In this document: one piece after another, positions 6,698 through 13,907 of the stretch | Layout of the letters: every line of letters begins with the position of its first letter | How positions within the stretch are numbered: the stretch's first letter is position 1 | Assembly: GCA_025924845.1 (NCBI GenBank) | Contig: JAICHN010000055.1 | Location: forward strand, 1-17,139 | Length of the DNA stretch: 17,139 bases | Origin: Chloroflexota bacterium | Lineage (GTDB): Bacteria > Chloroflexota > UBA5177 > JANWHV01 | Direction: 5' to 3' | Notes under the pieces: model-generated | Databases searched by the model: none | Seen by the model: only the letters and a program-made list of their open reading frames with translations | Told to the model about the DNA's origin: nothing | Program-made: the position numbers and the translations under genes

Positions 6698-8533
6698 ATG
6701 ACCAACGGTCGCACGGCGGGTACGGGCGACCGCGCCAAGGGAGACCGCTATAAGTGGGTGGCCTTGTCGAACACGACGGCGGCCGTGTTCATGTCGGCCC
6801 TTGACGGATCGATCGTCCTCATCGCGCTGCCGCCGATTTTTCGTGGTATCCACCTGGATCCGCTGGCGTCGGGCAACATCAGCTATCTGCTCTGGATGAT
6901 CATGGGGTATCGGCTCGTCCAGGCAGTGCTGGTCGTCACCCTCGGCCGCCTCGGCGACATGTTCGGCCGGGTGAGGATCTACAACGCGGGCTTCGTGGTG
7001 TTCACCGCCGCCTCCGTCCTGCTGTCTTTCGACCCCTTCGACGGTGGCCACGGAGCGCTATGGCTGATCGGCTGGCGGGTGCTCCAGGCCGTGGGCGGGT
7101 CCATGCTCACCGCCAACTCGGCCGCGATCCTGACCGATGCGTTTCCTTCCGATCAACGCGGTTTTGCCCTTGGCATCAATCAGGTTGCCGCTCTGGCCGG
7201 CCAGTTTATCGGCTTGGTGGCGGGCGGTGTGCTGGCGACCCTGGACTGGCGGGCGGTTTTCTGGGTCAACGTACCGGTCGGGATCTTCGGGACGGTGTGG
7301 GCCTACCGCATGCTCCGTGAGACCGCTCGTCGTGGAGGCGGCCGTATCGATTGGTGGGGCAACATCACCTTCGCGGTCGGTCTGGGCGCGATCTTGGTTG
7401 CCATTACCTACGGCATCCAGCCGTACGGCCGGCACACCATGGGCTGGACGAACCCCGCCATCCTCGGCCTGCTCGCGGCCGGAGTTCTGCTGCTCGCGGC
7501 GTTCGTGGTGATTGAAAACAAGGTCGCAGAGCCGCTGTTCCAGCCCAGCCTGTTCCGCATCAGGGCCTTCACCGCCGGCAACGTGGCGGGCCTTGCCGTG
7601 TCGATTGCCCGAGGCGGACTGCAGTTCATGCTGATCATCTGGCTGCAAGGGATCTGGCTGCCCCTGCACGGCTACCATTACAGCGACACGCCGCTCTGGG
7701 CCGGCATCTTCCTGCTGCCCCTCACCGCGGGCTTCCTCGTCGCGGGCCCCGTATCGGGATTGCTGTCCGACCGCTTCGGCGCCCGAGCCTTTGCCACGGT
7801 CGGTATGCTCGTGTTCGGCGGCAGCTTCCTCGGCCTGATGTTGCTGCCCGTGGACTTCTCGTACTGGGCTTTCGCCCTGCTGATCACCGCAAACGGGATC
7901 GGCGGCGGCATGTTCTCCGCGCCCAACTCGTCGTCGATCATGAGCAGCGTCCCGGCGAGCCAGCGTGGCGTGGCGTCGGGCATGCGCTCGACCTTCCAGA
8001 ACTCCGGCACGGCGCTATCGATCGGAATGTTCTTCTCGCTGATGATCGTCGGACTGGCGAGCAGCCTGCCGAAAGCGTTGACCAGTGGGCTGCAGCGGCA
8101 GAGCGTGCCCCCCGGCATCGCGCATCAAGTCGGCACCCTGCCGCCGGTGTCGTCACTGTTCGCGGCGGTGCTCGGCGTGAACCCATTGGGGCACCTGCTG
8201 GGGGCGAGTAGTGTGCTGTCCTCCCTGCCGGCCGCGGCGCAACAGACCATCACCGGCAGGAAGTTCTTCCCGGATCTCATTTCAGGGTCGTTTCACCAGG
8301 GCCTGGTGGTGGTATTCGCCGTAGCCGCCGCCCTGGCGGGGCTTGCCGCGCTCGCCTCTCTTCTGCGCGGCGGCCGTTACGTCCACCCAGCGGCCGAGGA
8401 CGAGGCGCCACTGTCCACCACCGAGCTGCTACCTCTGGATGGGGCGCGGCCTGCCGGCGCCACGCAGCCGGCCGAGGACCGGGTTCATGGCGAGGATAGC
8501 GCTCCGGCACGACCACGCAGACGCCCGCCATGA
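6698..8533 (+). CDS. DHA2-type MFS multidrug exporter (EmrB/QacA-like)
   Basis: A 611-residue major facilitator with about 14 membrane segments, the DHA2 drug:H+ antiporter layout. The first segment carries the motif LDGSIVLIALP (35-45), the loop after segment 2 has motif A, GRLGDMFGRVR (83-93), and segment 5 has a motif-C-like AALAGQFIGLVAGGVL (164-179). The ~130-residue C-terminal part has a large loop before the last membrane segment and a charged, Pro-rich cytoplasmic tail (about 560-611), as in actinobacterial and Chloroflexota members. GGAGGG lies 7 nt before the ATG. It is co-transcribed with marR, which implies substrate-induced efflux of an antibiotic, dye or endogenous metabolite. 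The substrate cannot be predicted. Confidence 0.93.
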   Translation: MTNGRTAGTGDRAKGDRYKWVALSNTTAAVFMSALDGSIVLIALPPIFRGIHLDPLASGNISYLLWMIMGYRLVQAVLVVTLGRLGDMFGRVRIYNAGFVVFTAASVLLSFDPFDGGHGALWLIGWRVLQAVGGSMLTANSAAILTDAFPSDQRGFALGINQVAALAGQFIGLVAGGVLATLDWRAVFWVNVPVGIFGTVWAYRMLRETARRGGGRIDWWGNITFAVGLGAILVAITYGIQPYGRHTMGWTNPAILGLLAAGVLLLAAFVVIENKVAEPLFQPSLFRIRAFTAGNVAGLAVSIARGGLQFMLIIWLQGIWLPLHGYHYSDTPLWAGIFLLPLTAGFLVAGPVSGLLSDRFGARAFATVGMLVFGGSFLGLMLLPVDFSYWAFALLITANGIGGGMFSAPNSSSIMSSVPASQRGVASGMRSTFQNSGTALSIGMFFSLMIVGLASSLPKALTSGLQRQSVPPGIAHQVGTLPPVSSLFAAVLGVNPLGHLLGASSVLSSLPAAAQQTITGRKFFPDLISGSFHQGLVVVFAVAAALAGLAALASLLRGGRYVHPAAEDEAPLSTTELLPLDGARPAGATQPAEDRVHGEDSAPARPRRRPP

Positions 8534-8595
8534 ACCGCCACGACCACCGCAATCCGCGAAATGCTCGGGAAATCACCGGGCTCTCCCGCGCCCCA

Positions 8596-8744
8596 CCTTT
8601 CGAACGGCGGGACTTGCATGGCGCCCGCATCGATACACATCGCCCCGCCCTCCTCGGTTGCCAATCGACGCGGCACTGCATCGCGGAGATCGTCCTTTTA
8701 TATACTATACTCGCTCCCACGGCCGGGCGTGCCCTTGTGCTATC
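8596..8744 (-). repeat. direct repeat copy B (orphan promoter/leader copy)
   Basis: This is the partner of 5616-5766, in the same orientation. On the - strand it keeps GAGTATAGTAT, the GAGGAGG ribosome site, an ATG at 8640 and the codons for MQVPPFER, but no hydrolase follows: the frame reads 51 codons into antisense of the MFS 3' end and stops at 8485. It is therefore an orphan leader, either a remnant of a lost gene or a copy of a dispersed element. With copy A it flanks the MITE and the marR-MFS operon. Confidence 0.9.
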
Positions 8745-8795
8745 GCCGTCGAAGGCTCAGATCTTCGAATCAACAGATCCGGCATGCAAGGTAAG

Positions 8796-8817
8796 ACCAC
8801 ATGAGAGCTAATGTGGT
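8796..8817. terminator. weak hairpin between the MFS gene and the small - strand gene
   Basis: ACCACAT and ATGTGGT form a 7-bp stem with an 8-nt loop. It lies between convergent genes, where terminators are expected, but no T-run follows on either strand. The rest of 8745-8859 shows nothing further. Confidence 0.3.
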
Positions 8818-8859
8818 GGACGCCTATCGTTTATTGCGTCCTCCTCCGTCCTCCTCGCT

Positions 8860-9126
8860 CTATTCCCACTGTTCCTGTTGTCTTGTGCCGATCCGGCCCG
8901 TGCATAACTCAGCGCCGCCAGGGTCGATGCGGGTCAGTGTGAGCAAGGGCAACCCTAAATCTCGTATCTTGATCAATACGCCATGGAGAGCGGTCTGGTC
9001 AACCACGGGGCCGGTGAGGACGGTTTCCCCATTGTCGGCCCTGATGATAGTCAGTCCATCAAACCACTCAGACCATGTACTATCGAGATGTCCCTTGATG
9101 GTCAGGCGGTAGATCTCGTAGGCCAT
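8860..9126 (-). CDS. small conserved hypothetical protein (KGHLDxxWSEWFDGL type)
   Basis: An 88-residue protein of unknown function. Residues 1-68 resemble a family of small proteins I recognise from Chloroflexota and some Cyanobacteria: YRLTIKGHLDSTWSEWFDGL, then a two-strand stretch ending TVLTGPVVDQTALHGVL and a short helix IRDLGLPLLTLTRI. The conserved Trp/Asp-rich start and the 'TGPVVDQ' turn are the hallmarks. The last ~20 residues (GGAELCTGR...) are unlike the family and may be a tail. The frame is open further upstream to 9618, but GGAGGT lies 5 nt before the ATG at 9126 and upstream residues are low-complexity, so this start is chosen. It lies downstream of the CcdC-like pair on the same strand. 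Confidence 0.75.
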   Translation of the reverse strand: MAYEIYRLTIKGHLDSTWSEWFDGLTIIRADNGETVLTGPVVDQTALHGVLIKIRDLGLPLLTLTRIDPGGAELCTGRIGTRQQEQWE

Positions 9127-9211
9127 ACGGTACCTCCAGCATCTCCAGCATGCCGCCCGTCGGGGCATCAAGATTTCGGCTCGGGAGCCCAGGCTATTGG
9201 TCGTAGTCTGT

Positions 9212-9291
9212 GGTGGGTAGAACACCACCGAGCATCCTGCCGCACTGGACGGCAGGAACGCCGGATACAGCAGACTGGCCGAGTCGGCCAG
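9212..9291. other. cluster of three hairpins in a non-coding spacer
   Basis: Three stems follow one another: GGTGG/CCACC (9212-9229), TCCTGCCG/CGGCAGGA (9235-9257, 8 bp with a 7-nt loop) and CTGGCCGA/TCGGCCAG (9275-9291, 8 bp around one base). They lie in the 242-bp gap between the CcdC-like gene and the small protein. They could be a terminator or attenuator, a structured RNA, or in the last case a protein-binding palindrome. No T-run follows. Confidence 0.45.
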
Positions 9292-9368
9292 ATTATCTTC
9301 GAGGCAGATACCGTACGCAGCGGCCACATCCCGTGCGCTCCAGCAGGATCCTGATCGTGAGACCACCA

Positions 9369-9842
9369 TCAAGGCACCTGGCGCAGGGACTGGGCGCGCG
9401 CCCAGACCACCAGGTTCTGGGCCGCGAACGTGGTGCCCAGGAAGAGCGGGAGCTCGCCGATGCTGACGCTGCCGGGGCTGCCGGAGACGTGGCCGATGAT
9501 GGCCGTGAGTGCCCTGAGCGCTATCGCGATCAGCCAGAGGGTCAGGGTGAACAGCGTGCCCTGTCGGAGAACGGTAGCGGTGGCGTCGCGCCACACCAGT
9601 AAGCTGGTACCTCGCCACAAGCCCAGCGCAATGGCGATCACAAGATTGACGACCAGCACCGCAACCGCGGTGGGCGTTGTGGCGGGCTCCTGGGCAAGAT
9701 TGCTGATCCCCATGGCCGCGAGGATCACGGGCAACACGATCAGTGGCCGAACACGGAGTGGCTGCGCGGTGAACTGGCGGTAGATGACGAGCATCGCGAC
9801 GGCGATCCAGGGCACGACGGTCAGCAGGTATAGTGGGTTCAT
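9369..9842 (-). CDS. CcdC-like (DUF1453-type) membrane protein, copy 1
   Basis: A 157-residue integral membrane protein with about five hydrophobic segments, at 4-21, 33-50, 58-75, 94-116 and 130-147. The pattern RPLIVLPVI after the first segment, then GLWRGTSLLVWRDA, LRQGTLFTLTLWL and an Arg at 110, resembles the CcdC/DUF1453 group, named after a Bacillus protein near cytochrome c biogenesis genes and of unknown biochemical role. The next gene upstream (10486-9959) shows the same plan, so the two are probably diverged duplicates. GGAG lies 8 nt before the ATG at 9842. There are no Cys residues, so a thiol-redox role is unlikely for this copy. Family assignment is by pattern, not by search. 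Confidence 0.7.
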   Translation of the reverse strand: MNPLYLLTVVPWIAVAMLVIYRQFTAQPLRVRPLIVLPVILAAMGISNLAQEPATTPTAVAVLVVNLVIAIALGLWRGTSLLVWRDATATVLRQGTLFTLTLWLIAIALRALTAIIGHVSGSPGSVSIGELPLFLGTTFAAQNLVVWARAQSLRQVP

Positions 9843-9869
9843 CTCGATAGCTCCGCGGGATACCTCTGG

Positions 9870-9912
9870 GGGCTCCAGCCCTAGCAGCCGTCAGCTGCTA
9901 GGGCTGGAGCCC
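9870..9912. repeat. perfect 18-bp inverted repeat between the CcdC-like genes
   Basis: The arms 9870-9887 and 9895-9912 pair perfectly around the 7-nt loop CCGTCAG; the left arm is GGGCTCCAGCCCTAGCAG. No T-run follows, so a classic terminator is unlikely. It may be a REP-type extragenic palindrome or an mRNA-processing or stabilising hairpin that sets different levels of the two membrane proteins. Confidence 0.75.
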
Positions 9913-9958
9913 AGCCTTGACCAAAGGCGCGCCGGCGCCGGTACGCATATGCTCGCAA

Positions 9959-10486
9959 TTAGTAGCCGACTAGCGAAACCCCGGTAGGTCGCGCGCTCAC
10001 CACGGCCACGCGGCCGAGCAGCACCGCCGCGCGCGCCAGGATGGTCGCCACAATCATCAGCATCAGGGCGGCGACAATGGGGATCTGACCGGTGATCTGG
10101 TGATCGATGCAAAACTGCACCACCTGGCTGCGCCAGGCGTTGTTTGCCGCCCAGGCAAAGGCCAGGCGTGCGCCCAGCAATGCTACCAACAGGCCGGCAT
10201 AGATCCAGCTGCCGCGCACCAGCAGCATCCCGGTGCCGGGCTCACGCCGCACTCCGGTCAAGGCGCCGCCCAGCAGGCCGATGCCGGCACCTACCGCGCC
10301 GGCGATCAGATAGAGGTGCAGGTCGTTGTAGACGGTCGGCGCGCCATACACATAGTCGTAGCCCAGCCAGCCGGAAACACCCACCGGCACCGCCAGCATG
10401 CGCAGCCCGAAGGGCCGCGTGCGCACCTGGTTGGCAATCAACACCAGCCCTACGGCGACCAGCGCCGCGATCTCCGTGATACTCAT
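9959..10486 (-). CDS. CcdC-like (DUF1453-type) membrane protein, copy 2
   Basis: A 175-residue membrane protein with about five hydrophobic segments, at 4-18, 28-42, 57-78, 93-112 and 134-156. After the first segment NQVRTRPFGLRMLAVPVGV echoes the RxRPLIVLPVI of copy 1, and GLLGGALTGVRREPGTGMLL with RGSWIYAGLLVALLGARLA parallels the G..RG...VWRD...R pattern there. The ATG at 10486 follows GGAGGAG and AAGGA; an upstream ATG at 10525 in the same frame would add 13 charged residues and is less likely. It is the first membrane gene after the LuxR-type regulator on the same strand, with a 190-bp gap, so it may be a target of that regulator. Function is unknown. Confidence 0.7.
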   Translation of the reverse strand: MSITEIAALVAVGLVLIANQVRTRPFGLRMLAVPVGVSGWLGYDYVYGAPTVYNDLHLYLIAGAVGAGIGLLGGALTGVRREPGTGMLLVRGSWIYAGLLVALLGARLAFAWAANNAWRSQVVQFCIDHQITGQIPIVAALMLMIVATILARAAVLLGRVAVVSARPTGVSLVGY

Positions 10487-10582
10487 CGTCCTTCTCCTCC
10501 ATGGTCTTCCTTCCCGCGTCGCCACTTGCCGGCGGTATCGTTACGATGGGCCCAGTGTACGGGGCGGCAGGGTGGGTTGACA

Positions 10583-10630
10583 CCCATCAAAGGATGGGAA
10601 AAGGGGGTGGGTGCTGCCGCGCGTGCGGCA
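10583..10630 (-). terminator. possible terminator region after the LuxR gene
   Basis: On the - strand, about 47 nt after the LuxR stop, TGCCGC/GCGGCA (10615-10630) forms a hairpin, followed after 12 nt by TTTT, and then CCCATC-CTTT-GATGGG (10583-10598) forms a second. The spacing is not that of a textbook terminator, so partial read-through to the CcdC-like genes is possible. Confidence 0.35.
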
Positions 10631-10676
10631 CGAGGGAGCGTGGGGTATCGGAGCACGAGGCGTGGCCGCGGGACTG

Positions 10677-13600
10677 CTACTCGAGGTGCAGGTCGCGTGC
10701 CCGGACAATGGCCTTCGTGCGGCTCTCCACCTGGAGCTTGCCGTAAATCGTGTTGACATACCACTTCACGGTGCTCACCGCGATCACCAGCCGGTCCGCG
10801 ATCTCGCGATTCGAGCAGCCCGCGACGATCAGCCGCAGCACCGCCAGTTCGCGGTCGTTCAACGGGTTGCTTGGCGGGGGCAGTGCGTGCCCAGGCGCGC
10901 CGCTTTCGGCGATCGCCGCGTCCGCGTCCCGCGCGCTGCCCAGCAACACCAGGAGGTGGTCTCGATAGCGCGGGGAGCCATGCTGATCACCAGGCATGTG
11001 GGTGCGCATCCGCACCAGCAGATGGGCCAGCGGCGCCCCTTCGTCCACAAAAATACGGATGTAGCCCTCCGGCTCGGCCAGGGTCAGCGCGCGCGTGAGC
11101 CGCTCCATGCCCCCTGCTACATCGCCGCGGGCCTGCTGGGCCAGGGCCTGCAGGATGAGGATCTCCAACACGCTGCCCATCCGCCCCTGCCGCTCGGCCA
11201 AGCGCAGCAACCGTGCCAACAGTGGCGCTATCTCCGCGGGCCGATGCTGGGCGAGCAGCACCCGTGCCCACGTCAGGTACTCGATCTCCCGTGGGGGATC
11301 CAGTGCGTCCTCCACGCGCAGCTGCCGCTCCCGCGCCCATCGCACGGCTACGGCGAGATCGCCTTGTTGGAGCGACAAGCGCGCGTGCCAGGCGGCCAGC
11401 GACGCCGCATTGATGGGCGGGAAATCACGCGTGTACAGGGTCTGCTCGACCTGCTGGATCAACGCCTGTGCTCTTGCTGCATCGCCGTGCGCCTGATGCA
11501 CGCGCGCGAGCGCGACGTATCCCAGGATCAGAATAGCGGCGTTTCCTGTCTGCCGGCACTGGGCGATGCCTTCGTCCAAGTCGTGCATGGCCGCGTCCAG
11601 ATTGTTCCGCTCGCGCTGGAGCTCGCCGCGTCCCACATAGAGCGGGCCGGTCGCGGCCAGTTGCTCGCCGCGCGCCACAACTAGGTCCAGCGCCTGCCGA
11701 TAGGTTTGGGCCGCCTGGTGCAGCTGCCCTTGTCGCACGTGGGTTTGGGCCAACTCGAAGGTGATCATGCAGGCCGCATAGCTGTTGCCGGCCGCGTGAC
11801 TGATCACTCTGGCCTCACTCAGGGCGGCGGCTCCCGCGGCCAGATCTCCGTGCCATAGATAGGCGATGCCCAGGTTCCAGGCGACCAGGCCACGGGCTGC
11901 CGTCTCCCTAGGGAGCTGCTCCAGGGCCTGACGCGCGAGGGCGATGGTGCGTGGGGCATCCCCACGTCTGAACGCGATAAAGGCGCGGATAGCAGCCACC
12001 CGGCCGGCACGTTCGCTCAGCGCCTGGGTGTCCTCGCGCCGTGGCGCCGACCCTGTACCGCTCGTCGACGTCGGCGGCATGCCGGTGCTCGCTGCGCGCT
12101 CGAGATCCTGCAGCAGCCCTTCAGCGGCATCGAACAGACCGAATAGGGCGAGGAGCCAGCTATGCCAGAGGCACAGTTCCACGCGCGCCCGGATCAGTTC
12201 GTCGGGTAATGCCTGCAACCAAGCGTGCAACGTGGCGATCTCCCCGCGCTTCGCCATCAAGTCGGCCGTTTGTTCGATCAGTACCGCGGCCTGCTCGAAA
12301 TCCGCGGCGGCCAGGGCATGATGCACGGCGTCTCGGATCAGGTCATGGCGCGCATACCAGGCGCTGGCCCGCTGATGGAGGGGCACAACGCGCTCTGGAT
12401 GCATACGCTGCAACTGTTGGCGCAACATCTCGGCAAAGAGGTGGTGATAGCGATACCAGTGCCGCTCATCGTCCAGGGGCACAAGAAAGAGATTGGCCTC
12501 GTCCAGCCGCTCCAGCATTCCCTGCCCCGCGGGCTCGCCTGTCAATGCCTCACAGAGCGGCCCACACAGGCGCTCCAGGATGGCGGTCTGGAGCAGAAAG
12601 TCTTGCACGCCTTCGGGTTGGCGTGTCAGCACCTCCTGGGTCAGGTAGTCGATGACGAAGCGGTGTGTGCCGGTGAACGCTTGCAGAAACGCCGAGCTAT
12701 CCTGGCGACCCCGCAGCGAGAGCGCGGCCAGCTGCAGTCCGACAATCCACCCCTCGGTGCGCGCGTCAAGGGCGGCGATATCCTCCGTCGACAACGCCGG
12801 CACGCTTGTTTGCGTGAGAAAGGCGCTCGTTTCCTCGCGGGTGAAGCGCAAGTCCGTGGCGCGGATTTCGACCAGCCGCCCCCGTGCGCGCAGCTGGGCC
12901 AGGGGCAGTGGTGGGTCAGCCCGCGTGGCGATCACGAGGTGGAGGCACGCCGGGAGGTGGTCCAGCAGGAAGGTCAGCGAGGCATGGATGGCTGCGGCCG
13001 TGATCACATGGTAGTCATCAAAGACCAGCACCACCTCCGTGGGCAGGGCCGCCAGGCGATTGATGACGGCGGTCAGGATGACATCGAGGGGGGGCGGCTG
13101 GGGGGAGTGTAGCGGCGGTAGACCAATGGCACCGAGCCCCCGGTCTCCATGCACCCTATCCAGCGCGGCGAGCGTGTAGGACCAAAAGCGGACGGGGTCA
13201 TCATCGCCGTCGTCTAGCGAGACCCAGGCAGCGGGCACCAGCACCTCGTGCAGCCATGCGGCGAGCAGCGTGGTCTTGCCGAAGCCCGCCGGAGCGGCGA
13301 TGAGCGTCAGCGGGCAGGTGAGCGCCTGCTGGAGCCGCGCGGTCAGGTGAGTACGGCGCAGGAGGTGTGGGGGCAGACGCGGCCGGTGGAGCTTGGTGGC
13401 GAGCAAGAGGTCGTCCCGGACCTGGCTGGACGAGGGCGCTGTGATAGCCGTGCGCGCGTCTGCCCCCATCGCCGCACCCGTCACACGCCCCAGCGTCATG
13501 GCCGCCGTCCGCAAGCGTGTCGGCGTCAATGCCTCGGACTTGCCGAGGTAGAAGGAGGCGAGCCTGCCGCGCTGCGTGCGGTAGGCTTTCCAGTACCAGC

Positions 13601-13787
13601 CACCCCGCCCATTGCCGGCACGTTCTTTGCGCGCCGTGAAGCTGCCGCATTCACCGTAAAACGCGAATGTCGTCGCGGTCGCCAGCCAGGCATACCAGTC
13701 GGGTGTCCCCACCGTCAGTGCCTGATCATGACCCTGCTGCTGGTAGACCAGGGTGGCACCGTGGACACTGGGAGTCATGCTCGCCAT
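10677..13787 (-). CDS. LuxR/MalT (LAL-type) ATP-binding transcriptional regulator
   Basis: A 1036-residue regulator of the LAL/MalT class, STAND-type ATPases that switch to active oligomers when ligand and ATP bind. An extra N-terminal domain (about 10-100) contains WYAWLATATTFAFYG and WYWKAYR...FYLGK. The ATPase follows, with Walker A APAGFGKTT (165-173), Walker B VVLVFDDYH (252-260) and the arginine-containing strand LVIATRADPPLPL. The middle (about 480-950) is helical, TPR-like and Ala/Leu-rich, probably the inducer-binding superhelix. The C-terminal LuxR helix-turn-helix is at 977-1036 (NDRELAVLRLIVAGCSNREI...STVKWYVNTIYGKL). The frame is open to 14150, but the ATG at 13787 has GGAGG 6 nt before it and the upstream residues are not protein-like. 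Its target may be the CcdC-like genes downstream or the divergent GH130 gene; the latter would parallel MalT control of sugar genes. Both are inference. Confidence 0.93.
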   Translation of the reverse strand: MASMTPSVHGATLVYQQQGHDQALTVGTPDWYAWLATATTFAFYGECGSFTARKERAGNGRGGWYWKAYRTQRGRLASFYLGKSEALTPTRLRTAAMTLGRVTGAAMGADARTAITAPSSSQVRDDLLLATKLHRPRLPPHLLRRTHLTARLQQALTCPLTLIAAPAGFGKTTLLAAWLHEVLVPAAWVSLDDGDDDPVRFWSYTLAALDRVHGDRGLGAIGLPPLHSPQPPPLDVILTAVINRLAALPTEVVLVFDDYHVITAAAIHASLTFLLDHLPACLHLVIATRADPPLPLAQLRARGRLVEIRATDLRFTREETSAFLTQTSVPALSTEDIAALDARTEGWIVGLQLAALSLRGRQDSSAFLQAFTGTHRFVIDYLTQEVLTRQPEGVQDFLLQTAILERLCGPLCEALTGEPAGQGMLERLDEANLFLVPLDDERHWYRYHHLFAEMLRQQLQRMHPERVVPLHQRASAWYARHDLIRDAVHHALAAADFEQAAVLIEQTADLMAKRGEIATLHAWLQALPDELIRARVELCLWHSWLLALFGLFDAAEGLLQDLERAASTGMPPTSTSGTGSAPRREDTQALSERAGRVAAIRAFIAFRRGDAPRTIALARQALEQLPRETAARGLVAWNLGIAYLWHGDLAAGAAALSEARVISHAAGNSYAACMITFELAQTHVRQGQLHQAAQTYRQALDLVVARGEQLAATGPLYVGRGELQRERNNLDAAMHDLDEGIAQCRQTGNAAILILGYVALARVHQAHGDAARAQALIQQVEQTLYTRDFPPINAASLAAWHARLSLQQGDLAVAVRWARERQLRVEDALDPPREIEYLTWARVLLAQHRPAEIAPLLARLLRLAERQGRMGSVLEILILQALAQQARGDVAGGMERLTRALTLAEPEGYIRIFVDEGAPLAHLLVRMRTHMPGDQHGSPRYRDHLLVLLGSARDADAAIAESGAPGHALPPPSNPLNDRELAVLRLIVAGCSNREIADRLVIAVSTVKWYVNTIYGKLQVESRTKAIVRARDLHLE

Positions 13788-13824
13788 GGCGGTCCTCCAG
13801 CATGCTACCTGCCCTGCGTGCTGC

Positions 13825-13833
13825 ATTATCGCA
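13825..13833 (-). promoter_or_regulatory. extended -10 promoter of the LuxR-type gene
   Basis: On the - strand TGCGATAAT matches TGnTATAAT with one hexamer mismatch. It would start transcription near 13818, about 31 nt before the ATG at 13787. No matching -35 is visible, as is common for extended -10 promoters. Confidence 0.5.
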
Positions 13834-13873
13834 TAGACGCCGTATACATGCCGCCGCTGAGCGATGAACGCAC

Positions 13874-13907
13874 GAAGGGGGCAGGTCCCGAAAGACCTAC
13901 CCCCTTC
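13874..13907. other. 14-bp hairpin upstream of the LuxR promoter
   Basis: The arms 13874-13887 and 13894-13907 (GAAGGGGGCAGGTC and its near-complement) pair with one exception around a 6-nt loop. The exception is C-A on the + strand but a G-U wobble on the - strand, so an RNA read from the - strand would fold better. There is no T-run. It could be a terminator for an unseen - strand RNA or an operator. Confidence 0.5.

Noticed and set aside
8860..9618. A 252-codon open frame on the - strand including the small protein
   Set aside because: The part above 9126 is low-complexity, overlaps the well-supported CcdC-like gene in another frame, and the ATG at 9126 has a clear GGAGGT site.
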